Below are positions 12,300 through 24,608 of a stretch of 64,000 bases of DNA, piece by piece. The position numbers were made by a program, and so were the translations under genes. The notes beneath the pieces were generated by a model, which was not told where the DNA came from, searched no databases, and was given only the letters and a program-made list of their open reading frames with translations. How positions within the stretch are numbered: position 1 is the first letter of the stretch; every line of letters starts with the position of its first letter. The DNA comes from Coniferiporia sulphurascens (lineage: Eukaryota; Basidiomycota; Agaricomycetes; Hymenochaetales; Hymenochaetaceae): assembly GCA_002794785.1 (NCBI GenBank), contig NBBA01000021.1:558001-622000 (forward strand). The letters run 5' to 3'.

Positions 12300-13562
12300 T
12301 CCCCAGCCGATGTGTCTCCGCTCGTGTATCCTCTCGCTTCTGCTTCGTCTTGGTATTTCTACCCGTAATTCTGGGAAGACGAAGAGAGTGAGCTAGTTAT
12401 TGTACTGGTTCTGTTGCTGTTACGATAGGTCACGTTTTTTGGGACTACCTTTTTCTTTACCTGGGTCCGCGGTTTCCTCTATCCTTCTGTCTTGTTTGCA
12501 TACCTCAATTGTTGTTTACTTGGCACGTTCTATATCCCTCACTTCGCCATAATTGCTTTGGGTTTTCAGTTCGTGTTCTAAGGTTGTAATAGTCAGTTCA
12601 ATATTGTACGTTGATGTGTGTATATTACAATGAGTTCCATTATGAATGAAGACTGGCGCAAGACTGAATCATTTAGGAGTCGGAGTGTGGTAGAGATGTA
12701 AACGTGGAAAAAAGTAATAGCTTTTTCACCGTCATTCGGACCCCGTTATAAGTCGTTGCGATCAGAAAAAAGTTCGGACCTTTCGTTGGCAAAACAGTAA
12801 TAAAGTTCTTACTTAATCGTATGAATAAGGAGTATTACATAATAAACATAAGCGCCGATCTGAGTCCGTTAGACGCTGGAGAGGGCGCTACCACAACCAC
12901 AGCACAAGAATGCTGTTTAGTACCAATCCCCATTATCGTGAATATCTGTTATTCATTTGCTTATCAGCATCAAAGACTCGGCCCTGATTCCTTCTTTCGT
13001 GGTTATGTTCTAGGCTGCAGACACGTGCCTTAGCGTGCATTTCCATTGACGCCGAGAATCCCTCGAGGGTCTTTTGGGCCTAGCGCCAATTAATGCTAGC
13101 TGCTAAATAGGCGAACGTTTTCCATGTCGTCTGTACTCCGTTATGAAGGGGGGGGAATAACCCGTCGATATCAGTCTGTTACCGCCCCGCGGTTGACTTT
13201 TACATGCTGCCGGATTGAATGCACTGACTCGCAGGTCGCACGGAAGGTTTCGATGATCACATTCGGATTCGGACATACCGTCTGCGAGCGTCAAATCACC
13301 GCCCACGTCGGGTCGTCTCCCGGCGTGAGGTCTCTCTCATGTGTTGTGCGATAGCGTGCTTTTGAGTTGGTGCAACAGAGTTACCATAAAACGGTTAATG
13401 AGGTAGGACGCCGAAGATCGATGTTGCAGAGGGCACGCGGGAAAGTCGACCGTGATCGAGCCTCCTAGGGCGTAAGCCAAACGACGACGTGCAAATGGAC
13501 ATAAGGGAGGCCTCTCGTCCGAATCACTTCGTTACAGCTGTGAGAAACGCCCGGGAACAGGA
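12300..13562. other. Intergenic, possible P450 relic
   Basis: About 1.3 kb. At 13249-13290 one plus-strand frame reads ARKVSMITFGFGHTVCER, resembling the RKVAFGFGRR-ICPGR haem loop of the P450s in this window, without an intron and lacking the final glycine. No other P450 motif is near. Otherwise nothing recognisable. Confidence 0.35.
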
Positions 13563-14553
13563 ATGGCAGCAGTCGAAGTCACCGAGAAGTCCGTCGTCGA
13601 TACACCCCGTCTTTTCCACAGCTATCCCGGCGCAAGTTACATTCTTCCCGCGGATGATAAGGAGGTGGAGCGGTCAGTTCGTGTGATCGTCGAGTCCCGG
13701 CCTGCCGAGTGATGACTGTATGCAGGTTGAGGCTCCAGCACCGTGTTCTGAGGACTGCATTTGAGGATAGGGTCCTGCTCGTTCCGCTCGAACCGCAGAC
13801 CAGCTACTTCCTCCTCGACTCCGGCGTCGGGCCAGGTAGGTTCGCCTGGGCAGGTCCACAATTCCATGAAGCTAACAGAAGAATGCCTGTTCTTCAGCCG
13901 CCTGGCTGCTAGACGCCGCCGCACAGCTACCTTCCACTTCCATCCTACACGGAATAGACATCGAGAGCCGCAACTTCCCGCGCACGCGTCCGACGAACGT
14001 CTCGTTCTCTGTCACCTCCATCACGGCGCTCCCCGACGCATGGGCGGGACGCTTCGACATCGTCCATCAGCGGCTCCTCAAGGCCGCACTGCGCCGCGCG
14101 GAGTGGCCACAAGCCATTAGCGGGATCGCGCGCGCGCTCCGCCCGGGCGGTTGGGCGCAGCTCGGCGAGCTTGCCTCGTGGACGTCCGGCCCCATCACCG
14201 CGCGTCATCGCCAGTTGCACGATGCGATATTCGCCGCGCGCGGGCTGTACATTGACGTAACGTATGATTTGCCAGCGATGCTAGGTGCAGCGGGTCTTGT
14301 AGATGTGCGTGTTGAGACGCGCGCGATCCCCCTAGGTGCGTGGGCGGGCCCGCAGGGTGTCGACCTGCGCGATGACCTTTCGGGTGTGTACCGGGCAATG
14401 AAGACTGCCGTGTTCAGCTCAGGGGGCCTTGGGTTCTTTGAGAAGGAGGAGGAGTTCGACCGGTTTATGGACGATATGGAGAAGGAATGGGATACAACCG
14501 AGGGGGGCGAGGCTGTTTTCCATGTCGTTTGTGCGCGGAAACCCCTCAAATAG
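13563..14553 (+). CDS. SAM-dependent methyltransferase 2 (LaeA/UMTA-like)
   Basis: Paralogue of the methyltransferase at 8418-9436. Exons 13563-13672, 13726-13835 and 13898-14553 sum to 292 codons (291 aa) with intron positions and phases identical to the other two copies. The protein opens MAAVEVTEKSVVDTPRLFHS, continues with YPGASYILPADDKE, FEDRVLLVPLE, the SAM loop LLDSGVGPAAW, HGIDIESRNFP, VSFSVTSITALPDAWAGRFD, IVHQRLL and LRPGGWAQLGE. The tail IPLGAWAG...EKEWDTTEGGE is shared by all copies. This copy is markedly GC-richer in exon 3 than copy 1, and the pairwise divergence is considerable, so the duplication is not recent. Long antisense frames over exon 3 come from this GC-rich codon use. 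Acceptor substrate is unknown. Confidence 0.9.
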
Positions 14554-16074
14554 AGTGCGTTGTCTGCTTTGAAAGATTGTACAATTGTAATAATCTGGGA
14601 TGGAAAAAAAAACTTGGTTCCCCATCAGCGCTCGCAGATCTAGGTTTGGGGTAACTGCAATGCAAAAGGCGAGAAAGTCAAGAACACGGCACGGCAATTA
14701 GTCCAATCTCATTTTTTTAGACCTCAGTTCTTGCCATGTCTCAAAAGGATTGAGGGTTCGGGTGGATACTAATGCCTGTGATTCCCTCCAGTCGACGTTG
14801 TACTCATTCCACTCTTCCCTCGCATAAGATTCTCCTATTTTTGTACTCCGGATGGAGTGTAAACCCGGTGCAAACGCCACCAACAACAAAAGAACGTCCC
14901 CCGCCCCCCCACCAGATCCGATTGTCGGAGAGTGCAACTTGTTTTTAGAAAATGCTCAAAGTTTCCCCACAACTCCTTTCCGAAGCTGCACACCACTTAT
15001 TACATACTCATTAGACCGGCCCTGGACTAGCCCGGGCCCCGGACGAATTCCACGCGTGTAGTTCATATGTACTTGGACATTCTCAGGTCCCAGTCGTGTG
15101 ATTCGTGGCACGCACTGTACGGTCTGCGCGGCGTTTGGTTGGCCACCTTCGTTGTGATGAGAACTCAAAGTGTCAATAGCCATAGTAGTGATCCCAGATT
15201 TCAGGAAACCAAGCCGCGGAGGAAAAAAGCAATCGAAGTTTCAAATTTGCCCCAGAATATTACACTGTTGTGTCGCGTCGCCATCGACAAAGAGATCAGA
15301 GATCCGTCGCAACGCGTCCCAGGGGATAAAGATTGGAAGAAGGTATCGCTGGCAGGGGTTCGGGGCACAGGTATTTAGTAAGCGCCTGACTTCAGCCCGG
15401 ATTGGGGCTGGACGCGTCGATGGCGGAGTTTGAAAGCGCGTACGACGCGCGGCGTCTGCCGAGGGAATGCCGTCTGTGAATGAAAAAAAGAGCGCAATGC
15501 AGGTCCTATCCTTCGTCAACCGTCGCGTAAAAAAAGTAGGATATGCACATTTAGTATCCTCAGTCCGGGGGATGCGAAGACATCTCAAGACGAATATACA
15601 TGGCCCATCTGACCCTGCCGGGACAGGGATTAGTTCAAGCCTGGTGTAGCGCTTCGTAGACAAAATCATAGGGACAAGCGTACCCATTGCGTGTACCATG
15701 TACTGTAGGTAATTGTAGTCTTGTGAGTAACGTAAAGGTGCAGAAAAAAACGGAACAAACTACACGACACCCCAGTCCATTTACGGTCGAGCAAAGTAGC
15801 GTTCGAACATTACATAAAATCAACAGGAACAGATTAGGTAGATCGAAAAGGGGAGGAGAAAGTTGGAGATAGATACGCGGACGCGAATAAGGATGCGGTC
15901 ATAGTGATGAAATACAAGCGAATAAAAATTACATTCATAAAAAATACATGAATGATGTGATGAGAGTACGGTTCTCAAGCTTGCGAAAAAAAGGAGGGGA
16001 TGAGTAATGCTATGTGAGGTATATTTACGCGTCCTGTGAAGCATAAACGAGGAAGTAAAGGAAAAGACGTCGCT
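14554..16074. other. Intergenic, no supported gene
   Basis: About 1.5 kb between convergent genes. The longest frame (15241-15699, minus) shows no recognisable motif and no supporting splice structure. It should carry the 3' ends of both flanking transcripts. Confidence 0.5.
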
Positions 16075-19000
16075 TTACGGGAGCGCGGCCGGACTCGATA
16101 CAGACGGGAAAGTAAGGTTCATCGGCGGTGGGGGATCGAGTCCCGTTATACGGCACGCCTCCACAAGGTCTTGCCGAAGCTGTACGTAGCTCACCCGTTG
16201 GTCTGGCAGGAGAAAAAAAAATCAGACAAATTGCTCCCAGGGACGGGGGCGCATGCGAAAATACAGGGCACTCACCTTCGCAAGGCCACAGAGCAGTAAG
16301 GTACTCGATCGGCCGAAGGAAGCTCTTCGAGAGCTCGAGAGCCAGCGTGAGGCTCGTGTCAAGCTTCCAGATCTGCAGACAGCGCGCGATGTGGCCCATA
16401 AACCAGAAGACGAAAAATGGTCGCTTGAGCAACACATTTCCCGGCATGCCCGTCACTGTCTGCAACCCGTTCATCACCCGCTGCGCGAGCGTCGCCTGAT
16501 GCGTCACTACATAAAAAATAAGTAATTAGATAAGACGTGGCCTTAGCTATACGTACGCCATTCTTCTGCTTTCTGTCGATGCACAGAGCCAATCATGTCC
16601 CTATAGAGAACAATAATGTCTCAGATCCCGTAGGGCATAGACGTAGCTTAGGGCTGACTCACGGACTTGGGTGCGGAACGAACCGCCGGAACTCGTTCGA
16701 TACATACATACGCGCGTTGAATAGGTACTCGCGACCCTGGAAGAGGAATGCACGCTCGGTTTGACACGTATGCCCGTCAAGTGCAGTTTCAATTGCGTCC
16801 GCCTCTAGCCACAGCGAGTGCGCAAAAACCGCACGATCGCCCTCGCAGATGGCCCCTACACGCAAACACGTGTGCCACAACAACATACTGCGCGCATACA
16901 GTGCCCAAACTGTTTCCGATTGCGATAAGGAATCAGCAGAAGAAATTCCAGTGAGGTTCTCTCCAGGAAAAATGTTTCGGTACTGAAGACCATGATTAAT
17001 TGCAACGCCAAAAACACGGAATTTAACGGAATAAGGGACATACGTTCGATGGGTGAATGATAGATAACTCAAGAATGGGAAGTCCCGATGAGATGCGATA
17101 ACTCGTGTAACCCGCGAGAAGGCAAAGCGCATTCCAGCATAAACGTCGGCACTCCTCGCGGCGGATCTCACCGACGCTCCACGTCGTATTCCATGCAGGT
17201 GTATAAAGCCAGAATGGGGTGTACTCGCGTGCATCGGGCCAGTTGCGCCCAAGACTTAGCTCACTGCAGGGGCATGTCGCACGCGTCGCAGCTAGTTGCA
17301 AGCTTGCCTGCGCGTGCGCGTGAGCTTCCGCCGCCGACGCATGCGGTGCGTGATATTGCAAAAGACGTGATACGCTCTGTGGCCTTGAGCGCACATCTGC
17401 GAAGGGCTGTCCGTCGTGCAGCGCTACGGGTAGGCCATGGACGACATGGTCCGGACTCGAATTATCACGAAGACGAGAAGCGCGCGAAAGGGACGTGGGA
17501 TCTGAGAACCCTAGTGAATCTTCTGCATCGATAGATGTGAGCGCTAGCGAGCGGATGATGTTATCGAGCGTTGCTAGGGCAGATTCAATCCGCGGGACTT
17601 TGCGCATTGGCTGTGCGGATATTTCGAAAACTGTCAACAGCTATATAAAATTTTAAATTCAACGGGGGGATACACTCGTAGAAGAGAAACGCACCCAGGC
17701 GGCCTGAGCAAGGCCGGGGTCGATCCACGACGCGTTTATGCTGGCGTCAAGCGCTGCTTGCGCCTTCTCCTTCAGCCAGTACGTCCGCCTTCGTCCCTCT
17801 TCGCCAAGTTCCGCATTGTTGCTGCGGAGGAAATTCGTGAACATCAACATAGCGAGTATAAGTGCAGGTTGCATTGTCTTGCGCTCGCGGAAGAATGTCT
17901 GGAAGAAAAGTGGTACATTGAAGAAAGCGAACCAGAAATTCGAGTCTCGAAAGAGCGATTGTAAATCGCGCACGATAATCTGCGCGGTAAGTTGACGTGC
18001 AGACCCGACCGCGTATGATCCCGGTGGAATTCGTACGGAAATTTTGTAAATCTTTTCGAACATACCGGAGACAGCGGGAGTGCAGTATGGGTCGGCGCAG
18101 TACGTATCGAGAAGCGAGTCCCACCAGGTCTTGCGCACAAAGTCGAGCGATGGAGCTTGAGTGATGCTATTTGCGTAGGGCGCAAACTCTTCGTCTTCGA
18201 GAGAAGTCACGAAAGCAGAGTGCAAAGGCTCCTGAGCTCGTCTGGCATCCCACCCGCGATAGTTGTTAAAAGCATAAGGCTCATAAATCTGCGGAATGAC
18301 TTGAACACTGCGGGGCCGGATCAAGGGGAGAGTAGCTTACCCTCTGCGTGTCATCTTCCACTTTGTGTGACCGAAGAACTTCTGTGGATGGAAGAATGCT
18401 CGTGGCCCCGTGCTGCACCGCGAGCGCACCAAAATCAGTAAATGAAGCATGAACGGGTGACTCGTGCTCGACGACGGTAGGGCATGAGTAGGAGTGGGCA
18501 TGAAGCATAAGCTCGGTAGATCCCGCAGAGTCGGGTGACACAGAACTTTCGATACTTGTTAAGCTTCTTCTACTTATGTCCGCCCCCGAAATAAGCGCTG
18601 TGCTTTCAAGGGTGTACGGCGAGACACCGAAAGAACTATTATAGACCGGGGAAGGATTGACAGGGGAAAGCAAGCCAGATGAGGAGACCGTCTGCGTCGT
18701 TCTGATGCGGAGAACTGAAGTCCGAGAGGACGCCGCAACGTCACAACTCGGGTCGATGAGGTGGTCTTTGGGGGGAAAGTAAGTAATGGAATCTCGGTGC
18801 TGACCGTGGTAGGAAGGATTCGCCCTCGCAGTCGAAACAGTTGGCTTTGGGGAGAAGTGATCAAACTCCTGTGTGTTCAAACCCGAGGACAGGAGGGGCG
18901 AATTGCGCTCCCAGTTGCTGTCAAATGTGTCCACCCCGGACGAGGGGGGACGTTCAGCATCGTTGCCCGAGGATTCCCTGAAATCCGATGTAATCGGCAG

Positions 19001-20327
19001 GGAGGGGGGTGAAACGGATTTTTGCGAAGAGAACTTTAAACCCTTTGTCACTGGCAGACCCGAGTCTACTCTACCGTCAACAGCGCCCTTTCCTCCTTTA
19101 AAATGTTGGCGGCGGGTACGAGGACCTGTTGAACCTCCTTGCCGCTGACGCGCGCCGGGCTGGCGATCAGCCCCCCTGCGCTTGGGCACGGCGTCGTACT
19201 CGCAGATGCCCGTCCCACGCTGCCGGCAGTTGTAGCACATCGGTTTGCCACCGTCACAGCGAATTTTCCGGCTTCGGCTAAGTATAATTAATTAAGAGAT
19301 AATAAAGTTAGTCCTGGGATTTCAAAACAAAATGACTGTGCCAAGGGCCTGGTTATGAAGAACCGACGCGATTGATGGTCATGTCCAAGGCCGCTCAACG
19401 CTAATTTTAAAAGCTAACTGGAACGCACCATTGATGGCAAGCAACGTAGACTCGTTCACGCTGTTTCCCCTGAGTTGTGGGCGGCTGATCCGGAGCAAGC
19501 TCAATACGCGTGCGCTCCCTTCCTCGAGCCGCACGCTGCCTTTTTGTACGTACAGGCCCAGCAGCCCCGTCTTCCTCATGATCGTGTCCGTTTTGGACCA
19601 TCCCACGCTCCCGTCGGCTGGCGTTCGCACCAGAGACGCTAAAGAAGACGCTGCCTTCCTTTAAATCTTCACCTCGTGTTCGAGACAATTCAGAGCAATC
19701 AGAGCCGCTGGAATCAGGCTTATTTGATTCGCCGTTAACGGCAGAAGGCAGTTGAGAAGACGAGGCGACTGATAAGCCAGTCGCGGCGTCCACGCCAGGG
19801 GGAAACGTGTACTGGTAGCTAGACGAGGCTTGGGAATTGTAAGGGTGTGCAGCTGCCACCATAGCGGCGGAAGATAATTGGTGCAAAGCCTGAGAGCCAG
19901 AACCAGAACGCGAATGTCGGCTCAGAGGGACATATGCGCTGTCTACATCGTCCCCTGGCGCAGAAGCTGAGCTAGACACCGGATAATACGCGGAACTCGC
20001 GCCCAAATACGCCTCGTGCGTTGCGTGCGCAGCCGAAGCGTCTAAACAAACTGTTTGCATGAGGGGCGCGCGGGCGGAAAGGTCGGCGGGGGGACGTGTC
20101 GTTCGCAATACGCGACTGAGGCGCGGGAGGGGCGAGGAATGCACTGCAGAGGGGAGGGAGGACGGGGGACGTGGTGGTTGCGAGTAGAGTTGCGTCGACG
20201 TCGGGGGCGGCGAAGTGTACAGTGTCTCCGAGACCAAGCCGAGAGCAGCTGAGTTTCTGTGGTCGTGGGAATACATGCCCGTATCGACGCTGCCGGAGCT
20301 CGGCTTATCGCTTCTATACTGGGCCAT
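16075..20327 (-). CDS. Zn2Cys6 fungal-specific transcription factor
   Basis: Nuclear DNA-binding regulator of roughly 1,000 residues. ATG at 20327 (MAQYRSDKPSSG). Exon 1 (19429-20327) encodes a Ser/Pro-rich disordered part and a basic KRQRAARGRERTR stretch. The zinc cluster spans the first intron: VACHQ plus CRSRKIRCDGGKPMCYNC, then RQRGTGICEYD, spacing CX2CX6CX6CX2CX7C; the intron 19278-19428 falls inside the codon of the second Cys. Exon 2 (18341-19277) continues with a basic linker and a long Ser-rich region. Exon 3 (17695-18288) starts the middle homology region (TWWDSLLDTYC; FFQTFFRERKTMQPALILAM), followed by exons at 17044-17640 and below (EECRRLCWNALCLL; FPGENLTG). The last exon ends at a TAA at 16075 after MNLTFPSVSSPAALP. 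Exon 2 only joins exon 3 in frame through the second of two candidate acceptors. It is the only regulator seen in the window and could control the nearby tailoring genes, but nothing in the sequence proves this. Confidence 0.88.
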
Positions 20328-23300
20328 TGTGGCGGATCTCGTCTTTCGCGTCTGCTCAAATCAAGTCTGAGTGTCTTGCGGAAGGGGTTAAAAATCAGAA
20401 AGCAAGGCCAGTATTTATTCGACTCTGCTCGTAACACAAACAGCCTGAGCCGTTCTTCGTCACTATCCGCCCTTGCCGATCTCATTACGAACGCCTAACT
20501 GCCACCAATTCAATTGCCGCACCTTGGCCCCCGCGATGCCCGCCTAGGACGTAACCCGAACCCGTCGCTCTCTGCACTGCTCTCGTGAGCATCTTAGAAC
20601 GGTCTCATCAGGGCACATCAGGACACTTTTCGAAGTCTCTCCCCCGCTTCTGGTTCGTATCCATAGGCCAGAATGGAAACCAATTAGCAAAGTGTGTCAC
20701 ATGCTTTTAGATACAAACGTTGAAGAATGGATCCTCGTGGCCACACAAAGCAATGTGCCCTGGCTCCTGCGTGTGGACGAAGGCATTGATACACCGACAT
20801 TGAGTAGCCACACCAGATCTACTCAAAACAAAAGAAACACGCACAGAACACGAGTACAAAGGTCCTGTGAGCGCTCCCCTTATCCCATTTCATTCCGCAA
20901 GGATCTTTGAAATTCGTGGGTGCAGCGACAGCCACGGCGGCCGAGCAGCGCATCTCATGCTCGATCAACTTCTTCCCGCGCTCAATATCTTAGGAAGTAT
21001 CCCCATGCTGACTTGTCTCCAGATACAACCCACTCTAGACTTGCCAACGCCGTGGCGCGAGCGCGCTCCGCACACGCAAACAAGCTTATGAATCGTATGG
21101 CCACGGCCGGGTCATCCTCTCTTTCTCCCGAGCGAACACTACTCTTTATGTCCGCAACACTAGTCAGTCGCCGTCCGTGACCCTCATTGTCTATTACACA
21201 ATACGGCATATGGCACCAGTCACCTTGTGTATCCCTCGGTCATGCCGCGCCAGGCCCCATGAGCGCGTGCACGAGAACACTAATTGGTTACGGATGTCTT
21301 TTTCCCCGCGCTAAATCCTGTTCGCACAAAATGCCTCTCAGTCTCGCGCGGACAAGGCTTCCCGTCTCCTATCTGTCAAATCTGCACTCGGACCTATCAC
21401 GGCCTTCCCCTCTTCGAGAAAAAACAAATCACTGTCTGAAGACAAATCTCAACTGAAAAAAAAAATCGGCCCCCCTTTTCCACATGAGAAGACCCTATGC
21501 CGAAAAGATCGACGTTTCACTAATTACGTTAGCGCAGTAACCAAATGCGGCACTGGGGGCCGGCCTGTGTGGCGGATGGCACCGACGCTAAATTTCTCGT
21601 GAGAACACTCGAGTAATCATGGAAGAGAGGCCCTCGGCGACAAAAGATGAAGGGAGACATCAGGAAAGAAGGGAAAAAAGCACACAAATATATTTCCTGT
21701 TTTAACGTATATACCAGGCCTGAGGCTTGCAAGAAGGATTAGATGATAATAGCAGTGCGTACAAATTTCTATTATGTCTTACCGCAACCACTTCCGAGTC
21801 TAGATGAGATCCGAATAGTCGAGTCAGATCTCAAGCTCAACTCACCTCGAAACACACCCTTTTGCACCTTCCCCGCGTGTTTGTCGTGATTCGGTTTCGT
21901 TTCGAAGTTCTGTTTCGGGAGGGAACCGCGCAGGGCTGTGCACTAGTATACCATCATACGGTACGTTCAAGGTGGCCCGAAGACACGCATACAACACGCA
22001 GTGCAGGCGTTGCCAAGTTGGCTCTTCCATACCCCGCTCGCCCGACAAGTCGCGACGATCTATTTGGGGAAAGTACCGCGCCGGGACGACGGCAATCTGT
22101 ATGCGCAAGCCTTCAAGATTAAGCCGAAAATTAAAAACTTCTGCAAGCAATGTGATTGCGGCTCCGGGCACCACGACACGACGATGCATATTTGCATCCG
22201 AGTTTAGCTCGGAACGCTAATCGCCCCCAATCCGGGGTCTCCCAAAAAAGTCCTCACAGCCCGATCGTGCATCTCGCAGTGCCCTACCAACGTACATTCA
22301 CGTTAAAATATAGAGAGTAGGGAGGGCACAAAACTCGACCTTGCCTGCGCTTGGGCCGCCATGACAACGTGTAGCGAAATACGTAATCTTTTTCATCTTT
22401 TTCAATAAAAAGATAGGTAAAAAGATCAGAAGCAAAGTAGAAAAAAACGCTCTCGTACACATACATAAAACACATAAAACATCGACGTCGAGGAACGGAT
22501 GCTAATCCCCAGTATCAGTGCGACCGTAGTTTGCCGATGCGGCGGGTGAAGTAGATAGCGGGCCGGAGATCTGCGTGAGCTGAGGCGAGGGAAAGGAGGA
22601 GGGAATGCTGCGGAACATAAACCCGTGCGCGGGAGAAGAAAAGGTAGGTTAGGGGGTAGGAGGGGGGGGATTGTGCCAAGCAGTCTGAGGGAAATAGAGA
22701 AGAGAATTTGCGCGCGCGTAAAGAGCGCCATGCGTCCTCGGCGAGGCAGTACGCAGTCAGATGCCCTAGTCAGGACACACTTAGTAATTACTATCAAGCG
22801 GTGAGTGGGGAAGTGATACAGATGCAAGATGTGAACGAGGAATAGGAAAGAGAAGATCACCAAGCTGCCGCTCCTGGAGCTGTGAGATTTCCTTGGGACC
22901 GAAATAATACACAACCCCCTTTTAAAGAACGCTTTGAGAGAGACGTAAAGAAAGCTCCATGACTATCTATCCTGTTGACCTTCTCGGTATATCTTATTAG
23001 GCGACCCCGACTTTTCCGTAAGTTCTTTTAAGTTCTAGAACCGTCCAATCAGCGAGCCAATGCGTTGGTCCTAGTCAGACTGATACTTAAACCCTCTGGT
23101 ATCTAGAATATGGAGCAGTAATGGGTAGATGAAGGGGAAACAGGGGGCGGCGCAGCTTCTCTTTCCCTCATTTCCGTCCTCCCTCTTCCATCTGGCCTTC
23201 AGACCATCTCGCCTGACTCTAACTCCTCCCAGTTGCCGAAATTGCTTGCTATCTCGACCTCGTTCTACAAGGCAGGGTAGTCCACTGGAGATAATCGAGT

Positions 23301-24132
23301 TTCTGAGCGCTTGCTCTTATGGCTGTTTTAGGTGCGGATGGCTTCGACCCTTTCATTCGCTTAGAAAGAGACGAACCAGTCTTTTAGATTCCGGAAAGAT
23401 GACCTGGATTTAATGTGCCACTACTTCTGTGATCCTCCTAATCCATTGGGAAGACTGGTGTCTTGCCAGTGGCTGACGGCTTCCGGGCTCGCTGACGCTG
23501 TCACATCCGTGCGAAATTGATATCGGTATAGAAAGGGAAGGGGAAGGAGAGGGGAAGTATCTACCAGTCATGATAGTCCCTCTATTTCAATACATCAGAC
23601 AGCCGGCACACGCTTACATCAGGCAGTTATACAAATCCTATATAATAATTTTGTAAATAAATAAAACAATACACCATGTTCTGTAACACGTAAGGACTCA
23701 GCACTAGCCCACATTCTAACCGCAGCCTTAGCGAGCCTAGAAACGCGTCCCTTCTGGCTAGACAAAAGGGGGAAGCGGGCACATGCGCCCCTGAGGCCGA
23801 CTCGGCCTCCCGCAAGAAAGACGCAGGGTTAAGTGGGAAACACACCGTGACGCGGCAGCCACAAGCAGTATCATTTGTACATGTTTGTAAACGGTGGCAA
23901 TAGCGGCAATATTCCTCTCGCGCCTCTTTGAACTGCCTCCAAAAAGAAAGAAAAAAAGCTACAATCAGCTCGGGATGAAACTCAGGGATTTGAGAATTGA
24001 AAAGGTATTTTTGACTCTCCGCCAGTACCTCATGCACAAGTGCGCCGTATTGGGCCGGAGAGTGATCTGATCATCTGCGCTAACCTAGGACAACACTAGC
24101 GCAACCTACCAAATGCAAATTGGAATTCACCA
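20328..24132. other. Intergenic, gene-poor, weak coding hints
   Basis: About 3.8 kb. Plus-strand frames near 20920-21180 (RLANAVARARSAHANKL, SSSLSPERTLLF) and about 21330-21600 (ADKASRLLSVKSALGPITAF) look more protein-like than their surroundings, but I could not join them into a gene. 22426-22914 has a minus-strand frame over CT-rich DNA that is not convincing. Confidence 0.35.
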
Positions 24133-24608
24133 TACAGTCAAACTTCTCGTATGGTATAGGGGTCGGTGGAAGGGTCAGTCTATGCAATACAGAGGGTTAT
24201 GCAAGCAGGGAAACTAGACTTTATTATGTAATCAGGAATAAGTCCGTAAAATGCAATGAAATAACCAAGAATGGGCATAGTATCTCTAAAAATGGCAGGT
24301 TCTAGAATGAAACTGAGTGGGTTACTCCGAAAATAATTTATTTGAATAGTTTCTGTGCCGGGAGGTGTTTTCTGTCATTGTTCTAAGAAGAAAAAGTGTA
24401 AGCAAATGCAGTTAGCCGACGGCTAATTGACTTCAGATAATGCATATCCCTAAGTAAATTCCTCATTTTGGCTATGCATTATGCATATATAATTTTATGC
24501 ATTATCTTATAGGGAATTCCTATCTACCAACTTGGTGGAAACCCAAGCCCATACATTAAAAGGGGTTATGCATTGGGAAGAGGATACCATACGGGAAGTT
24601 TGACTGTA
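24133..24608. mobile_element. pogo/Tc1-mariner-type MITE (476 bp)
   Basis: The two ends are inverted repeats of 25 bp with a single mismatch: 24133-24157 and the reverse complement of 24584-24608. Both begin TA-CAGTCAAACTTC and end CGTATGGTAT. Outer TA plus CAGT is the usual signature of Tc1/mariner and pogo/Fot1-type elements inserted at TA. The interior is AT-rich and has no transposase-length frame (longest 61 codons), so it would be a non-autonomous element moved by a transposase elsewhere. A nested inverted repeat lies inside. Superfamily assignment is an inference from the termini alone. Confidence 0.75.
24435..24507. repeat. Inverted repeat inside the MITE
   Basis: AGATAATGCATA at 24435-24446 is the perfect reverse complement of TATGCATTATCT at 24496-24507, with more TGCAT/ATGCA copies between. 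Just upstream is the palindrome TTAGCCGACGGCTAA (about 24412-24426). The segment could fold into a strong stem-loop. Confidence 0.7.

Noticed and set aside
13637..14549. Several minus-strand frames of 60-114 codons
   Set aside because: Shadows of the GC-rich methyltransferase 2 exons.
22284..22914. 162-codon minus-strand frame
   Set aside because: Driven by CT/GA-rich composition; no motif or splice support.
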